Shown piece after piece: positions 26,271-35,478 of a stretch of DNA of 64,000 bases. Every line of letters starts with the position of its first letter. Positions within the stretch are counted from its first letter, which is position 1. The notes below the pieces were generated by a model. It had not been told where the DNA came from. It was given only the letters and a program-made list of their open reading frames with translations, and ran no database searches. This DNA is from Lachnospiraceae bacterium (lineage in GTDB: Bacteria; Bacillota; Clostridia; Lachnospirales; Lachnospiraceae), in assembly GCA_021203145.1 (NCBI GenBank), contig JAJQBS010000030.1, positions 26,624-90,623 of the forward strand, read 5' to 3'. The translations under genes and the position numbers were made by a program.

Positions 26271-27110
26271 TCAGTATTCCTCTATATTGATTTTCTGGAT
26301 CGTTTCAATATCATAAGGCAGGATCGAATTCGCAAAGTGGCCGAATTTCTCCGCCATGTCGCTGACAAAAAAGCGGTAGGGCTCGGTCGCGGGCGGATCC
26401 GACGGCTCGTCAGGGTTGCAGAGCGATTCCCGTTCCAGAAGCTCTCCAAGCTCCTTCGCCGTCTCGTAGGCAGGATTCACCAGGGTGATCTGGTCGCCGA
26501 CCAGCTCCCGGATCAGTGAGCGCAGCAGAGGATAATGGGTGCAGCCCAGGATCAGGGTATCAATGTCTTTGTCCATCAGCCCGGCCAGATATCTTTTCGC
26601 TACTTCCCTCGTAACCGGATCCTTCAGCCATCCCTCCTCCACCAGCGGGCAGAAGAGCGGGCAGGCCTTTCCATAGACCGTGACAGACGGATCCTCCTCG
26701 CAAATCAGCTTCTGGTACATGTGGCTGCTGATTGTACTCTCAGTCCCTATCACACCGATCCTGCGGTTTTTCGTCGCGGTCACCGCCACCCGCGCTCCCG
26801 GACGGATCACGCCGATGATCGGAATGTCCAGCTCCTTTTCCACCGTATCCAGAGCCAGTGCGCTCGCCGTATTGCAGGCGATCACGATCGCCTTGACATC
26901 CTGCGTCTGCAGAAAATGGATGATCTGTCTCGCGTAGCGGACAATCGTGTCCTTTGATTTGCTGCCGTACGGCACACGTGCCGTATCTCCAAAATACACG
27001 ATGTGCTCCCGGGGCAGGTTTCTCATAATTTCCCTCGCCACGGTCAGCCCGCCGACGCCGGAATCAAACACGCCGATGGACGCCCGGCAGAGGGCGTTCT
27101 TCTCTTCCAT
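26271..27110 (-). CDS. murI: Glutamate racemase
   Basis: 279 residues. Makes D-glutamate for peptidoglycan. Catalytic cysteines are in IACNTASA (about 79-86) and GCTHYPLL (about 193-200). The start IGVFDSGVGGLTV and YFGDTARVPYGSKS are family signatures. AAAGAGG precedes the ATG. Confidence 0.96.
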   Translation of the reverse strand: MEEKNALCRASIGVFDSGVGGLTVAREIMRNLPREHIVYFGDTARVPYGSKSKDTIVRYARQIIHFLQTQDVKAIVIACNTASALALDTVEKELDIPIIGVIRPGARVAVTATKNRRIGVIGTESTISSHMYQKLICEEDPSVTVYGKACPLFCPLVEEGWLKDPVTREVAKRYLAGLMDKDIDTLILGCTHYPLLRSLIRELVGDQITLVNPAYETAKELGELLERESLCNPDEPSDPPATEPYRFFVSDMAEKFGHFANSILPYDIETIQKINIEEY

Positions 27111-27164
27111 ATTGCAAACCTCTTTTCTGTGAATTCAGAAGGGCCAAAGCCAAAACATCTCTTT

Positions 27165-27803
27165 TCAAAACAGAATCGCTTCCCCGTCCAGCATCGCGTA
27201 GCTGACCGGCTCTTCTGAAAGAAATTCCGCCCGGCCGGCAGTCGCCTCCGTCACGGCCTCTTTCACCTTCGCGGTCTCCTCCTTCGGAACCAGAGTGCAG
27301 ATCCGGACAACATCTGTATATTCAGAATCCAGTACCGGAAATCCTCTCTGGCCTAAAATATATTGTATTCTACCGATGCCTGTATAATCCGTCTGAATCG
27401 TAAGGCGGACGCCATCCTTTTTTTCGAGAATCGTGCTGTTTTTGAGACCCTCCTGGACGGACCTCGTATAGGCGCGCACCAGGCCGCCAGTACCCAGCAG
27501 GACGCCGCCAAAATAGCGTGTCACGACCACAACCGCATTGTGTACATCCTCACCGAGCAGGACTTCCAGCATGGGCCGGCCGGCTGTGCCCTGCGGCTCA
27601 CCGTCATCACTGCAGCGCTGCAGCTGGTGGCGCTCTCCCACAACATAAGCCGAACAATTATGCCGGGCATCCCAGTATCGTTTCTTCACGGAAGCGATAA
27701 AGTCGAGCGCCTCCTCCTCACTCTCCACAGATGTCACGCTCGCGATAAAGCGGGATTTTTTTTCAACGATTTCGGCTTCGCCGCCTTTATAAATGATCTT
27801 CAT
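27165..27803 (-). CDS. YigZ/IMPACT family protein (UPF0029)
   Basis: 212 residues. The N-terminal domain shows the IMPACT signature KSRFIASV, ARHNCSAYVVG, RCSDDGEPQGTAGRPML and VVVVTRYFGGVLLGTGGLVRAY. The C-terminal about 70 residues form the DUF1949 ferredoxin-like domain. Function is unclear; eukaryotic IMPACT modulates translation stress kinases. GAGGAAG precedes the ATG. Confidence 0.9.
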   Translation of the reverse strand: MKIIYKGGEAEIVEKKSRFIASVTSVESEEEALDFIASVKKRYWDARHNCSAYVVGERHQLQRCSDDGEPQGTAGRPMLEVLLGEDVHNAVVVVTRYFGGVLLGTGGLVRAYTRSVQEGLKNSTILEKKDGVRLTIQTDYTGIGRIQYILGQRGFPVLDSEYTDVVRICTLVPKEETAKVKEAVTEATAGRAEFLSEEPVSYAMLDGEAILF

Positions 27804-27963
27804 TGATCTTCCTCATAATCATTCTGTGTATCGACATAAACTGTACGTCGCGCAGTGCGGTTTTCGGGTGTTCTGAAAACCTGGCGCAAGGCAGGACATC
27901 ATGCTCGAAAGTCTTCTCCCTGCCTCACAGGGGCTCATACCCACCGCAGCCGTTGGCCTCCCG

Positions 27964-28031
27964 GGATCTCCTGCCTGACACAGCTGTCACCCTCACAGGA
28001 TCTCCTGCCTGACGCAGCTGTCACCCTCACA
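27964..28031. repeat. 34-bp tandem repeat x2.3 across the aminopeptidase stop
   Basis: Two 34-bp units (GGATCTCCTGCCTGAC at the start of each) differ at one base, and a third partial unit runs into the 3' end of the aminopeptidase gene. The stop codon lies inside the array. Confidence 0.85.
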
Positions 28032-29343
28032 GGATCTCATACCTGCCCGCGCCCACTTCCCTGATCTGGCAGCCATAAAACTCCTCCGCGGCCCGAATCA
28101 GATACAAGGTATCCTTCACGCCGGCTGTCTCATAAGCGGAATGCATCGCCAGCTGCGGCAGGCCAATATCAATCGTATTCATCGACGCATGTGCCGTCAC
28201 GATGCTGCCAAGAGTGCTGCCACCCGCCATGTCGGAACGATTGGAAAAATACTGAATGGGCGCCTTCGCCCGCTCGCAGATTTTTTTGAAAATTGCGATG
28301 CTGACACCGTCACTGGTATATTTCTGATTCGCATTGGATTTTACTACAATCCCCTTGTTTATATATGCACAATTGATGTCATCCGTTTTTCCGGCAAAGT
28401 TTGGGTGTACCGCGTGCGCATTGTCACAGCTGAGCAGAAATCCGGACGCGACAGCCCGGAAGTAATCCTCCTGCGTCTTTCCGAAAGCATCATTGACACG
28501 CCCAAGCACATCGGACAAAAAGGTAGACGCGGCTCCCTGTTTTGTGCCGGAACCCACCTCTTCATTGTCAAAGCAGGCATAGACAGACACGGTATTCTCA
28601 TTTTTTCCCTTCAAAAAGCCTTCCAATGACGCGTACGCGCACTGCAGGTCGTCCAGGCGCGGGCTGGAGACAAACTCTTCATACGCGCCCCAGATCACCG
28701 GCTGCGTCCGATTATACACAAATAATTCCATGTCGAGGATTTTTTCCAGATCCACCTCGAGTGTCTCAGCCACGACGGACTTTACGCCGTCCGTTTCCCC
28801 GGCCTCCCCGGCAAAAAGCGGCAGCATATCAATCTGCTTGTTGTACGCGTGCCCGTCATTCACCGCCCGATCCATATGGATCGCGAGATTCGGGATCAGC
28901 AGAAGATCCCGATCCACATTGACCAGCCGGGTCTCCACGCCGGTCGCCGTTTCGAGCAGCACCCTGCCGGCAATCGAAAGGGGCCGGTCGAGCCAGCTCG
29001 AACAAATCATTCCTCCATAGCCCTCCGTATCCAGCCGGGTATAATGATTCCTGACATCCATCTCAGATTTTTCCTTCAGCTTGAACATCGGGGAATCGCT
29101 GTGGGACGCTGCGATCATGAAACTGTAATCCTCCAGATCCAGACCAACCCGAAACGCGATGATGCTGGAACCATTCCGCGTCACATAATAGCTGCCGCCG
29201 CGCTCAAGATTCCAGTGCCCACTCTCCAGAAGCGGCAGAAATCCCGCATCATTCAGCCTGTCTGAAATCGTCTTCACCGCATGGAAGGCGGTCGGCGACT
29301 TGCCGATAAAAGAAAGCATCTGCTCTGTGGTGCCACGATACAT
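28027..29343 (-). CDS. M18 family aminopeptidase
   Basis: 438 residues. Zinc aminopeptidase of the aspartyl-aminopeptidase family. Metal and active-site motifs: AASHSDSPMFKLK (about 79-91), CFDNEEVGSGTKQGA (Glu pair), SCDNAHAVHPNF and the C-terminal LPQLAMHSAYETAG. It removes N-terminal residues from peptides in the cytosol. ATG at 29343 follows GGGGGAA; the longer upstream frame has no family similarity. The 3' end lies in a 34-bp tandem repeat. Confidence 0.92.
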   Translation of the reverse strand: MYRGTTEQMLSFIGKSPTAFHAVKTISDRLNDAGFLPLLESGHWNLERGGSYYVTRNGSSIIAFRVGLDLEDYSFMIAASHSDSPMFKLKEKSEMDVRNHYTRLDTEGYGGMICSSWLDRPLSIAGRVLLETATGVETRLVNVDRDLLLIPNLAIHMDRAVNDGHAYNKQIDMLPLFAGEAGETDGVKSVVAETLEVDLEKILDMELFVYNRTQPVIWGAYEEFVSSPRLDDLQCAYASLEGFLKGKNENTVSVYACFDNEEVGSGTKQGAASTFLSDVLGRVNDAFGKTQEDYFRAVASGFLLSCDNAHAVHPNFAGKTDDINCAYINKGIVVKSNANQKYTSDGVSIAIFKKICERAKAPIQYFSNRSDMAGGSTLGSIVTAHASMNTIDIGLPQLAMHSAYETAGVKDTLYLIRAAEEFYGCQIREVGAGRYEIL

Positions 29344-29629
29344 CAAAAAAATTCCCCCTTTGCGCTCAAGCGCAGTAACAATCATTGTCCCTGACAGAAG
29401 CTCTTCCGAACCAGGGTACATTCTACCACGTTTCCCCCCAGTGGACAAGACATAACAAAAATATCCTGTCAGAACCACCTGCGGAATTGCCGCGCCGCCA
29501 TGTATAAAGTTGTGTTTTATGGAAAATACTACCTGACAGCGACCCCCGAAATAATTCCACCGGCTTTCCGTTCAAACACCGGCTTTTGTTTCAGACAACA
29601 GTCAACAGGCGCGCTCCAGGCTGCAGCGT

Positions 29630-29809
29630 AAACAGGTGGCGTGCCAGGCGGCAACGCAAACAGATGACGTGCCAGACGATGCGGCTGCACAAACAGACGG
29701 CGGCGCAAACAGACGGTGTGCCAGACGAGGCGACAGCACAAACAGACGGCAGCGCAAACAGATGGCGTGCCAGGCGATGCGGCTGCACAAACAGACGGCG
29801 GCGCACGCA
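29630..29809. repeat. Composite 33+16 bp tandem repeat upstream of the PBP gene
   Basis: Blocks beginning AAACAGA alternate as 33-bp and 16-bp units (49-bp higher-order unit, about three copies plus edges). It ends 28 bp before the PBP start. It can be translated in several frames but has no plausible start, so it is read as noncoding. Confidence 0.8.
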
Positions 29810-29837
29810 ACCATGCATGAGAAAGGAATACAAGAGT

Positions 29838-32759
29838 ATGAACGAGTCAGACACGCACAACCAGGACAAGCTGCACAACACCCGGCATTCCATTCGAAAA
29901 ATATTTCACAGACCGCCCTGGAAAAAGATCGTCATCGGCCTTGGCGCGGCAGCAGCCACAGTTTTCTTCGTGTTTCTGATCATCGTCTGGCGCCTGATCG
30001 CGACCGCTCCCTCGATTGATTCCATCAATGTCTCGCCCTCCGGCTCGGCCACCTGGATCTGCGATGAGGACGGAAATTATCTGCGGAAGCTTTCTCTCTC
30101 CGAATCAAACCGGGATCTTGTCTCTCTGGAGGAGATTCCCGTTTCCCTGCAAAATGCGATCATCTCTATCGAGGATTCGCGTTTTTATGAGCACCACGGA
30201 ATTGACCCGCGAGGCATCGTGCGCGCCCTCTGGAACGGAATCACGAGCGGCACTTTTTCGGAGGGCGCCAGCACGATCACGCAGCAGCTGATCAAAAACA
30301 ACGTGTTTACCGAATGGACACAGGAAAGTTCCTTCGCGGACCGTTTCGCGCGGAAGGTGCAGGAGCAGTATCTGGCAGTTCAGCTGGAAAAACAGTTGAC
30401 GAAGGAAGAAATTCTGGAGGATTACCTGAATACGATTAATTTCGGCTCCGGCTGCTATGGCGTAGAGGCGGCGGCGCAGCGCTATTTTGGGAAGGAAGTC
30501 TCTGACCTGACTCTCTCAAAATCTGCCGTATTGGCAGCAATCCCCCAAAATCCATCCGGATATAATCCGATTGATTATCCGGAAGCAAACCAGGCACGGC
30601 AGCGGCTGATTCTGCGCTATATGGAAGAGCAGGGCTATATCTCCCACGAAGAGCGGATGTCAGCCCTGGAAGACGACGTCTATCTGCGCATCAGCGTTTT
30701 TAACGAATCCTATGAAACAGAAGCCGTCTACTCCTACTATGAGGATGCTCTGATCGACCAGGTGGTGGAAATGCTGATGTCCGAGCTGCACTATTCCTAT
30801 GATCAGGCCACGAAGGCACTTTACAGCGGCGGGCTGCGCATCTGCTCCGCGCAGGATGCCGCTTTGCAGCAGATCTGCGATGAAGAATTCCAGAACCTGG
30901 CAAATTTCCCGGAGGGAACCCAGTACGGCATTGATTACTCACTCACAGTGGCAGAGATGGACGGCTCGACCACTACCTATGGATCCAATGCGCTTCGCGC
31001 CTATATCCGGGAATATGTCGATGACACGTTTGACCTGCTCTGTGAAACGCAGTCGGAAGCGCAGGGCTACGCAGACGCGTTCCGGGAGTATGTACTCGAT
31101 TCAGACGGCACTGACTCCGGCAGTGCTAATGGTATAAACTCCCTTAGCAATAGCACTGCAAATGCATTTTCTATAGTCTTTTCTGCAATTTCTGAAGCCT
31201 CTGCAGACTCTACAGCTTCTGTCCAGGAAACACAGGAGACCTCAGGGCGCACGGTTCTCTCCGAACGTCTCACCCTCTCCCCCCAGCCTCAGGCTTCCCT
31301 GGTCATCATCGAGCAGGAGACCGGCTTTGTCCGGGCCATCGTGGGCGGTCGGGGAGAAAAGACAGCCAGCTTCACGCTGAACCGCGCTACAGATACGACC
31401 CGGTAGCCCGGCTCCACCTTTAAAATTCTGACAGCCTACGCTCCGGCTCTTGATCTGGCAGGGCAGACGCTCGCCACGCTTTACGAAAACGAACCCTACG
31501 AATATGAGGACGGAACCTCAGTCAGCAACTGGGACATCACCGACTATTCCGGCACCGTCACCATCCGTGAGGCCATCACACGCTCCATCAATGTCGTCGC
31601 TGTCCGCTGCATTACTGAAATCACACCCCGTCTCGGCTTCACCTATGCGGAAAAGCTCGGCATCTCAACCCTTGTAGATGACTGGGAATCCGACGACGGT
31701 ACCACCGACGTCATCCAGCCGCTTGCCCTCGGCGGCATCACAAACGGCGTGACCAATCTGGAACTCTGCGCCGCCTACGCCGCCATCGCAAACGGCGGGA
31801 TGTATGGCGTGCCTTTATTTTTCACAAAAATACTTGACCGGAACGGCAACCTGTTACTCGATGCGTCCACGCGGTCAGCCGCGGCAAACTCCTCCGCCGA
31901 ATCGTCCGGCACGGCTGCGGACGATACGGTTCCGAACGAATCGGACGCCTCCCTCGAATTCGGATCCTTTACGCGTGTGCTTCAAAATACGACAGCATTT
32001 TTGCTTACCAATGCGATGGAGGATGTGGTCTCTTCCGAAAGCGGCACCGCATATGGCACCATCTTCGCAGCATCCCAACCAGTCGCCGGAAAAACCGGCA
32101 CCACCTCCAGCTACAAGGATATCTGGTTCGTGGGCTACACGCCATATTACACCTGCAGCGTCTGGGGCGGCTACGACAACAATCAGTCTCTCCCGGACGG
32201 TACTCTCTGGCATTCCTACAGCCGCACCCTCTGGACCGCCGTCATGGATCGGATTCATCAGAGCCTTCCCCTCAGGGATTTCTCCTGCCCCGACGGAATC
32301 ATCGAGGCAGACCTCTGCAGTGAAACTCACCTCCTTGCACAGGAAAATTGTCCGGATACTTACACAGAATATTTCGCCGAAGGAACACAGCCCGAAGAAT
32401 TCTGCACCGGACATGAACCAGAAACCGAAGCTGAAACAGAAGCTGAAGACAAGCCTGCAGCGGAGACGGAAGGAATCGTAATCTATCAGGATCTGCTGAA
32501 CCAGCTTTTAACGGAAAGCGAAAGCGAAAACACGACCGAAACTGAAAACACGGGCAGTACTGATACGGAAGGTATCCCCGAGTCTGGTCCGGAGGGCGTG
32601 ACGGAATCGACTACAGAAAGCGTGACGGAATCTGGTGCGGAAGGTGTGACTGATGACAGGCTACAATATGATAATGAAAGTATCGGCGAATCCGATGAAA
32701 CCAGTTCCCTTGATGATCTGATGAATCGTCTGGCCGACCAGGGTTTTTCGTTGCCCTGA
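29838..32759 (+). pseudogene. Class A penicillin-binding protein interrupted by in-frame TAG
   Basis: Bifunctional peptidoglycan synthase, about 973 codons. Cytoplasmic start, a transmembrane helix (VIGLGAAAATVFFVFLIIVW), GT51 glycosyltransferase (EDSRFYEHHGIDPRGIV with Glu112; GASTITQQL), then transpeptidase with SxxK STFK (Ser526), SIN (583-585) and KTG (752-754). The C-terminal tail is Thr/Glu/Ser-rich. Codon 523 (31404-31406) is TAG, exactly where the RQPGSTFK motif normally has Gln. The frame is open for 450 further codons. As read, only the glycosyltransferase half would be made unless TAG is suppressed. AAAGGAA precedes the ATG. It could be a recent nonsense mutation, a sequence error or a readthrough site. 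Confidence 0.85.
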
Positions 32760-32833
32760 CATAATACAGCAGCCTGCCAGATCCAGCTTCTTGTTATAAA
32801 TAATTTCTTCACATAATTTTAATAATCTTTATG

Positions 32834-32862
32834 TTGTCAAAATATAATTTATATGATATGCT
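32834..32862 (+). promoter_or_regulatory. Sigma-A promoter of the Rpn-type gene
   Basis: TTGTCA, 17-bp spacer, TATGCT, in an AT-rich region 35 bp before the ATG. Confidence 0.65.
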
Positions 32863-32896
32863 TTTGCTACATTATGATTATTTAAGGGGGGGTACT

Positions 32897-33946
32897 ATGA
32901 CAAACAAATTACAGCAGTTTTTCCCAACGATCCGGACACGTCAGGAAATCCTGAATACCATCACGCAGGATCCCGTCCTGAACTCTATCTTCACCAGCTG
33001 GCCGAACGAGCAGCAGGACTACTTTCTTAATTTTTGTTCCGGTGCGAAAGGTTGTAAAATTCTTTATGACTCATTCTTTAAGGAAATTTTTAATCCGGAA
33101 GCCACGCCAGAAAGGCTGGAAGGTTTTCTGGCGCTTCTCCTAAAGCAGACGGTTAAAATACTTCACGCCCTGCCAAACGATTCCACAAGGATTGCAGATG
33201 AAAATTCTCTGTTAATTATGGACATCGTTGTAGAATTAGAAGACCACAGCATCGCGAATGTTGAGGTACAGCGTCTCGGATACATGTTTCCCGGTCAGCG
33301 GAGTGCCTGCTATTCCGCCGACCTGCTGCTTCGACAGTATAAAAGAGTCCGGAGTGAGAAAAAGAAAAATTTCAGTTACAAAGATATAAAGAAGGTTTAC
33401 ACGATCGTCCTGTTCGAGAGAAGCCCAAAGGAATATCACGAAGTCCCCAATTCCTACATACATCGTGGACACTATGTATTCGATACCGGGCTTAAAGTTG
33501 AATTACTTCAGGAATATGTCTTCATTCCTCTTGACATTTTCCGAAAAATCAAGCACAATAATATCATCACGGATCATCTTGACGCATGGCTTTCCTTCCT
33601 CATTGAGGACGATCCCGATCATATTATCAAGCTGATCCAGGGTTGGCCCGAGTTCATCCCGATGTACGAGGACATCTACGCGTTGTGCAGAAATATGAGG
33701 AAAATTATGGGATTGTTTTCAGACGAATTAAAAATATTGGATCAAAATACCGTGCAATATATGATGGATGAAATGCAGGATGAGATTGATGCGAAAAGAG
33801 AAACGATCGCGGAACAGGATTCCACAATTGCCAGTCAGAAGGACACTATCGCTGAGCAGAAAGATACTATCGCTGAGCAGAAAGATACTATCGCTGAGCA
33901 AGAAGCCTTAATTGCGGAACTAAGAAAAGAACTAGAAAACAAATGA
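32897..33946 (+). CDS. Rpn-type PD-(D/E)XK nuclease family protein with repeat coiled-coil tail
   Basis: 349 residues, like the transposase-related PDDEXK_2 proteins common in gut Clostridia. The nuclease core is IMDIVVELEDHSIANVEVQRLGY (about 102-124), with Asp and Glu-x-Gln as likely metal ligands. AYS/SYKDIKKVYTIVLFE follows. The C-terminal about 45 residues are a predicted coiled coil of 7-residue repeats (DTIAEQK) from a 21-bp tandem repeat at 33842-33904. AAGGGGGGG precedes the ATG. Rpn proteins promote recombination or act in phage defence in E. coli; activity here is unknown. Confidence 0.8.
   Translation: MTNKLQQFFPTIRTRQEILNTITQDPVLNSIFTSWPNEQQDYFLNFCSGAKGCKILYDSFFKEIFNPEATPERLEGFLALLLKQTVKILHALPNDSTRIADENSLLIMDIVVELEDHSIANVEVQRLGYMFPGQRSACYSADLLLRQYKRVRSEKKKNFSYKDIKKVYTIVLFERSPKEYHEVPNSYIHRGHYVFDTGLKVELLQEYVFIPLDIFRKIKHNNIITDHLDAWLSFLIEDDPDHIIKLIQGWPEFIPMYEDIYALCRNMRKIMGLFSDELKILDQNTVQYMMDEMQDEIDAKRETIAEQDSTIASQKDTIAEQKDTIAEQKDTIAEQEALIAELRKELENK
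33842..33904 (+). repeat. 21-bp tandem repeat x3 in the Rpn-type gene
   Basis: Three 21-bp units (core ACTATCGCTGAGCA) differing at few bases, encoding one heptad each of the coiled-coil tail. Confidence 0.9.
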
Positions 33947-34033
33947 AGTGTGAGATTCTGTTTTTAAGTCTTTGCAAATATTAAGTGCGGTATTTTTCGG
34001 CCCATATGTGTCTAAACGCAGCGTTTTCAGTCC

Positions 34034-34062
34034 TTGACAAATCTGCGTAAAACCTTTATAGT
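34034..34062 (+). promoter_or_regulatory. Sigma-A promoter of the SRP RNA gene
   Basis: Consensus TTGACA, 17-bp spacer, TATAGT immediately upstream of the SRP RNA. Confidence 0.8.
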
Positions 34063-34068
34063 GATGAA

Positions 34069-34362
34069 GTGTTATCTGGTATCACATTTCCGTGCAGCCG
34101 GGGAGATAGCGGTGCCCTGTACCTGCAATCCGCTACAGCAGGGGTGATGCCAAGCCCAGGGCGTGCTGTTGCAGAGCTGCCCCTGATAAGTGATGTTGAC
34201 GTCCGGGTCTTACGCGGCAGGAATCCGTGAACCGTGTCAGGTCGGGAACGGAGCAGCACTAAGCGGAACCTCCTGGGTGCCGTAAGGCAGCCTGGATCGA
34301 GTTAACTGTCAGGGTAACGTCTGTGGCAGGCGTTCAAAGCGAGGCGCACGGAATTTTTATAC
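34069..34362 (+). ncRNA. ffs: Signal recognition particle RNA, large (Bacillus-type)
   Basis: About 290 nt. The Alu domain is recognisable in GGTGCCCTGTACCTGCAATC (about 34111-34130). The S domain has GTGTCAGGTCGGGAACGG and AGCAGCACTAAG (about 34235-34263), the Ffh-binding tetraloop helix. The 5' TTTCCGTGC pairs with 3' GCACGGAA, closing the molecule. The ends are estimated from the promoter and this pairing. It scaffolds the SRP with Ffh for cotranslational targeting. Confidence 0.9.
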
Positions 34363-34369
34363 AGAAGCT

Positions 34370-34412
34370 GACCGCGCATGGAGTTTTCTCTCCCTGATCG
34401 CGGTCTTGTTTT
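34370..34412 (+). terminator. Terminator after SRP RNA
   Basis: Stem GACCGCG/CGCGGTC with a long loop, followed by TTGTTTT. Confidence 0.6.
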
Positions 34413-34493
34413 ATGTCGCGTCTCTGAGTATTCCCGGCATCTGGACAAATGCCCGGATCATTTATGCGTATCAGACGGAGAAATAAGATTCGT

Positions 34494-34961
34494 ATGACTG
34501 TCGATGAAAAATATATGAAAGAGGCTCTTCGCCAGGCCAGAAAGGCTTATGCTCTCCGCGAGGTTCCGATCGGATGTGTCATTGTCTGTGAGGGCCGGAT
34601 TATCGCACGCGGCTATAACCGGCGCAATACCGATAAAAACACAACCGCTCACGCTGAAATGATCGCGATACGCCGCGCAAGCAAAGCGCTTGGAGACTGG
34701 CGGCTGGAAGGCTGTACTATCTACATCACACTGGAGCCCTGTCAGATGTGTGCCGGAGCAATTGTTCAGTCCCGTATCACTCGAGCGGTCCTCGGCGCTA
34801 TGAACCCAAAGGCCGGGTGCGCCGGATCCGTCCTGAATCTTCTGGAAATGTCGGAATTCAACCACCAGGTAATCGTGGAACATGGGATTCTCGGGGAGGA
34901 ATGCGGCACGATGCTTTCAGGATTTTTCCGTGAGCTAAGGGAATCCAAAAAGCAGTCATGA
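34494..34961 (+). CDS. tadA: tRNA-specific adenosine deaminase
   Basis: 155 residues. Converts adenosine-34 of tRNA-Arg(ACG) to inosine. Zinc and catalytic motifs are TAHAEMIAI (about 52-60) and PCQMCAGAI (about 82-90). The start MTVDEKYMKEALRQA is typical; ATGs at 34449 and 34464 would add unconserved residues. GGAG lies about 13 bases upstream, a weak site. It follows the SRP RNA, a neighbour pair common in Firmicutes. Confidence 0.92.
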   Translation: MTVDEKYMKEALRQARKAYALREVPIGCVIVCEGRIIARGYNRRNTDKNTTAHAEMIAIRRASKALGDWRLEGCTIYITLEPCQMCAGAIVQSRITRAVLGAMNPKAGCAGSVLNLLEMSEFNHQVIVEHGILGEECGTMLSGFFRELRESKKQS

Positions 34962-35032
34962 GCAAGTTTTGCAGCGGAAGCTTTTGCGAAGACTTTGCAT
35001 GAGCAGCATGAGCAGATTTTTTAAAGAAATGA

Positions 35033-35061
35033 TTGACGAATTTTCATCCGTGTTTTATAAT
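35033..35061 (+). promoter_or_regulatory. Sigma-A promoter of tRNA-Ser
   Basis: TTGACG, 17-bp spacer, perfect TATAAT, 16 bp before the mature tRNA. Confidence 0.8.
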
Positions 35062-35076
35062 GAAAAAACGTGACAG

Positions 35077-35163
35077 GGAGAGTTATCGAAGTGGTCATAA
35101 CGAGCCGCACTCGAAATGCGGTCGTCCTTTTTGGGCGCGTGGGTTCGAATCCCACACTCTCCG
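35077..35163 (+). tRNA. tRNA-Ser (anticodon CGA)
   Basis: Complete cloverleaf: acceptor GGAGAGT/ACTCTCC with discriminator G, anticodon stem CCGCA/TGCGG with loop CTCGAAA (anticodon CGA), a long class II variable arm (TCGTCC and GGGCGCG region) and T-arm GTGGG-TTCGAAT-CCCAC. No CCA is encoded. It reads UCG. Confidence 0.95.
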
Positions 35164-35182
35164 GTTTTCTAAGTCAGAAAGG

Positions 35183-35220
35183 CACTCATGGCGAGGTATC
35201 TCCGTGAGTGTTTTTCATTT
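35183..35220 (+). terminator. Terminator after tRNA-Ser
   Basis: Stem CACTCA/TGAGTG with an inner GAG/CTC pair, followed by TTTTTCATTTT. Confidence 0.75.
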
Positions 35221-35280
35221 TCACATTTTTTTCAAAGACCGTACACTTTTTTATCACAGTGTCAGGGTATCCTGTTTTCA

Positions 35281-35430
35281 GCACCAGATAAGAAGTGCTA
35301 AAAAATCTTTCTTTTTCATACTCGCCGGGATCGCAAAGATCCCGGCCCTCCCTTTAAAATTCTCAGCCAGGGCAAACGCCCTGGCTGTTTTGATGCACAG
35401 AGCCGCCCCCTGTTCGATCACAGGGGCGCA
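35281..35430. terminator. Cluster of hairpins downstream of galK and tRNA-Ser
   Basis: Three strong stems in a row: GCCGGGATC/GATCCCGGC (35324-35346), CAGCCAGGGC/GCCCTGGCTG followed by TTTT on the plus strand (35364-35391), and CGCCCCCTGT/ACAGGGGCG (35404-35428). The middle one is a good plus-strand terminator; the others could stop galK transcripts on the minus strand. No gene seen in 35221-35478. Confidence 0.55.
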
Positions 35431-35478
35431 TAAAAAATTTTTCCGGCTGACGCAGAAAAATCCGCAATTTACATTCTC

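Noticed and set aside
29630..29809. CRISPR-like array
   Set aside because: Units are contiguous without unique spacers, and no cas genes are nearby.
29586..29837. N-terminal extension of the PBP through the minisatellite
   Set aside because: The encoded Arg/Gln-rich repeats have no family similarity, and a ribosome site lies before ATG 29838.
34056..34259. Small protein gene
   Set aside because: Overlaps the SRP RNA, whose conserved helices explain the sequence.
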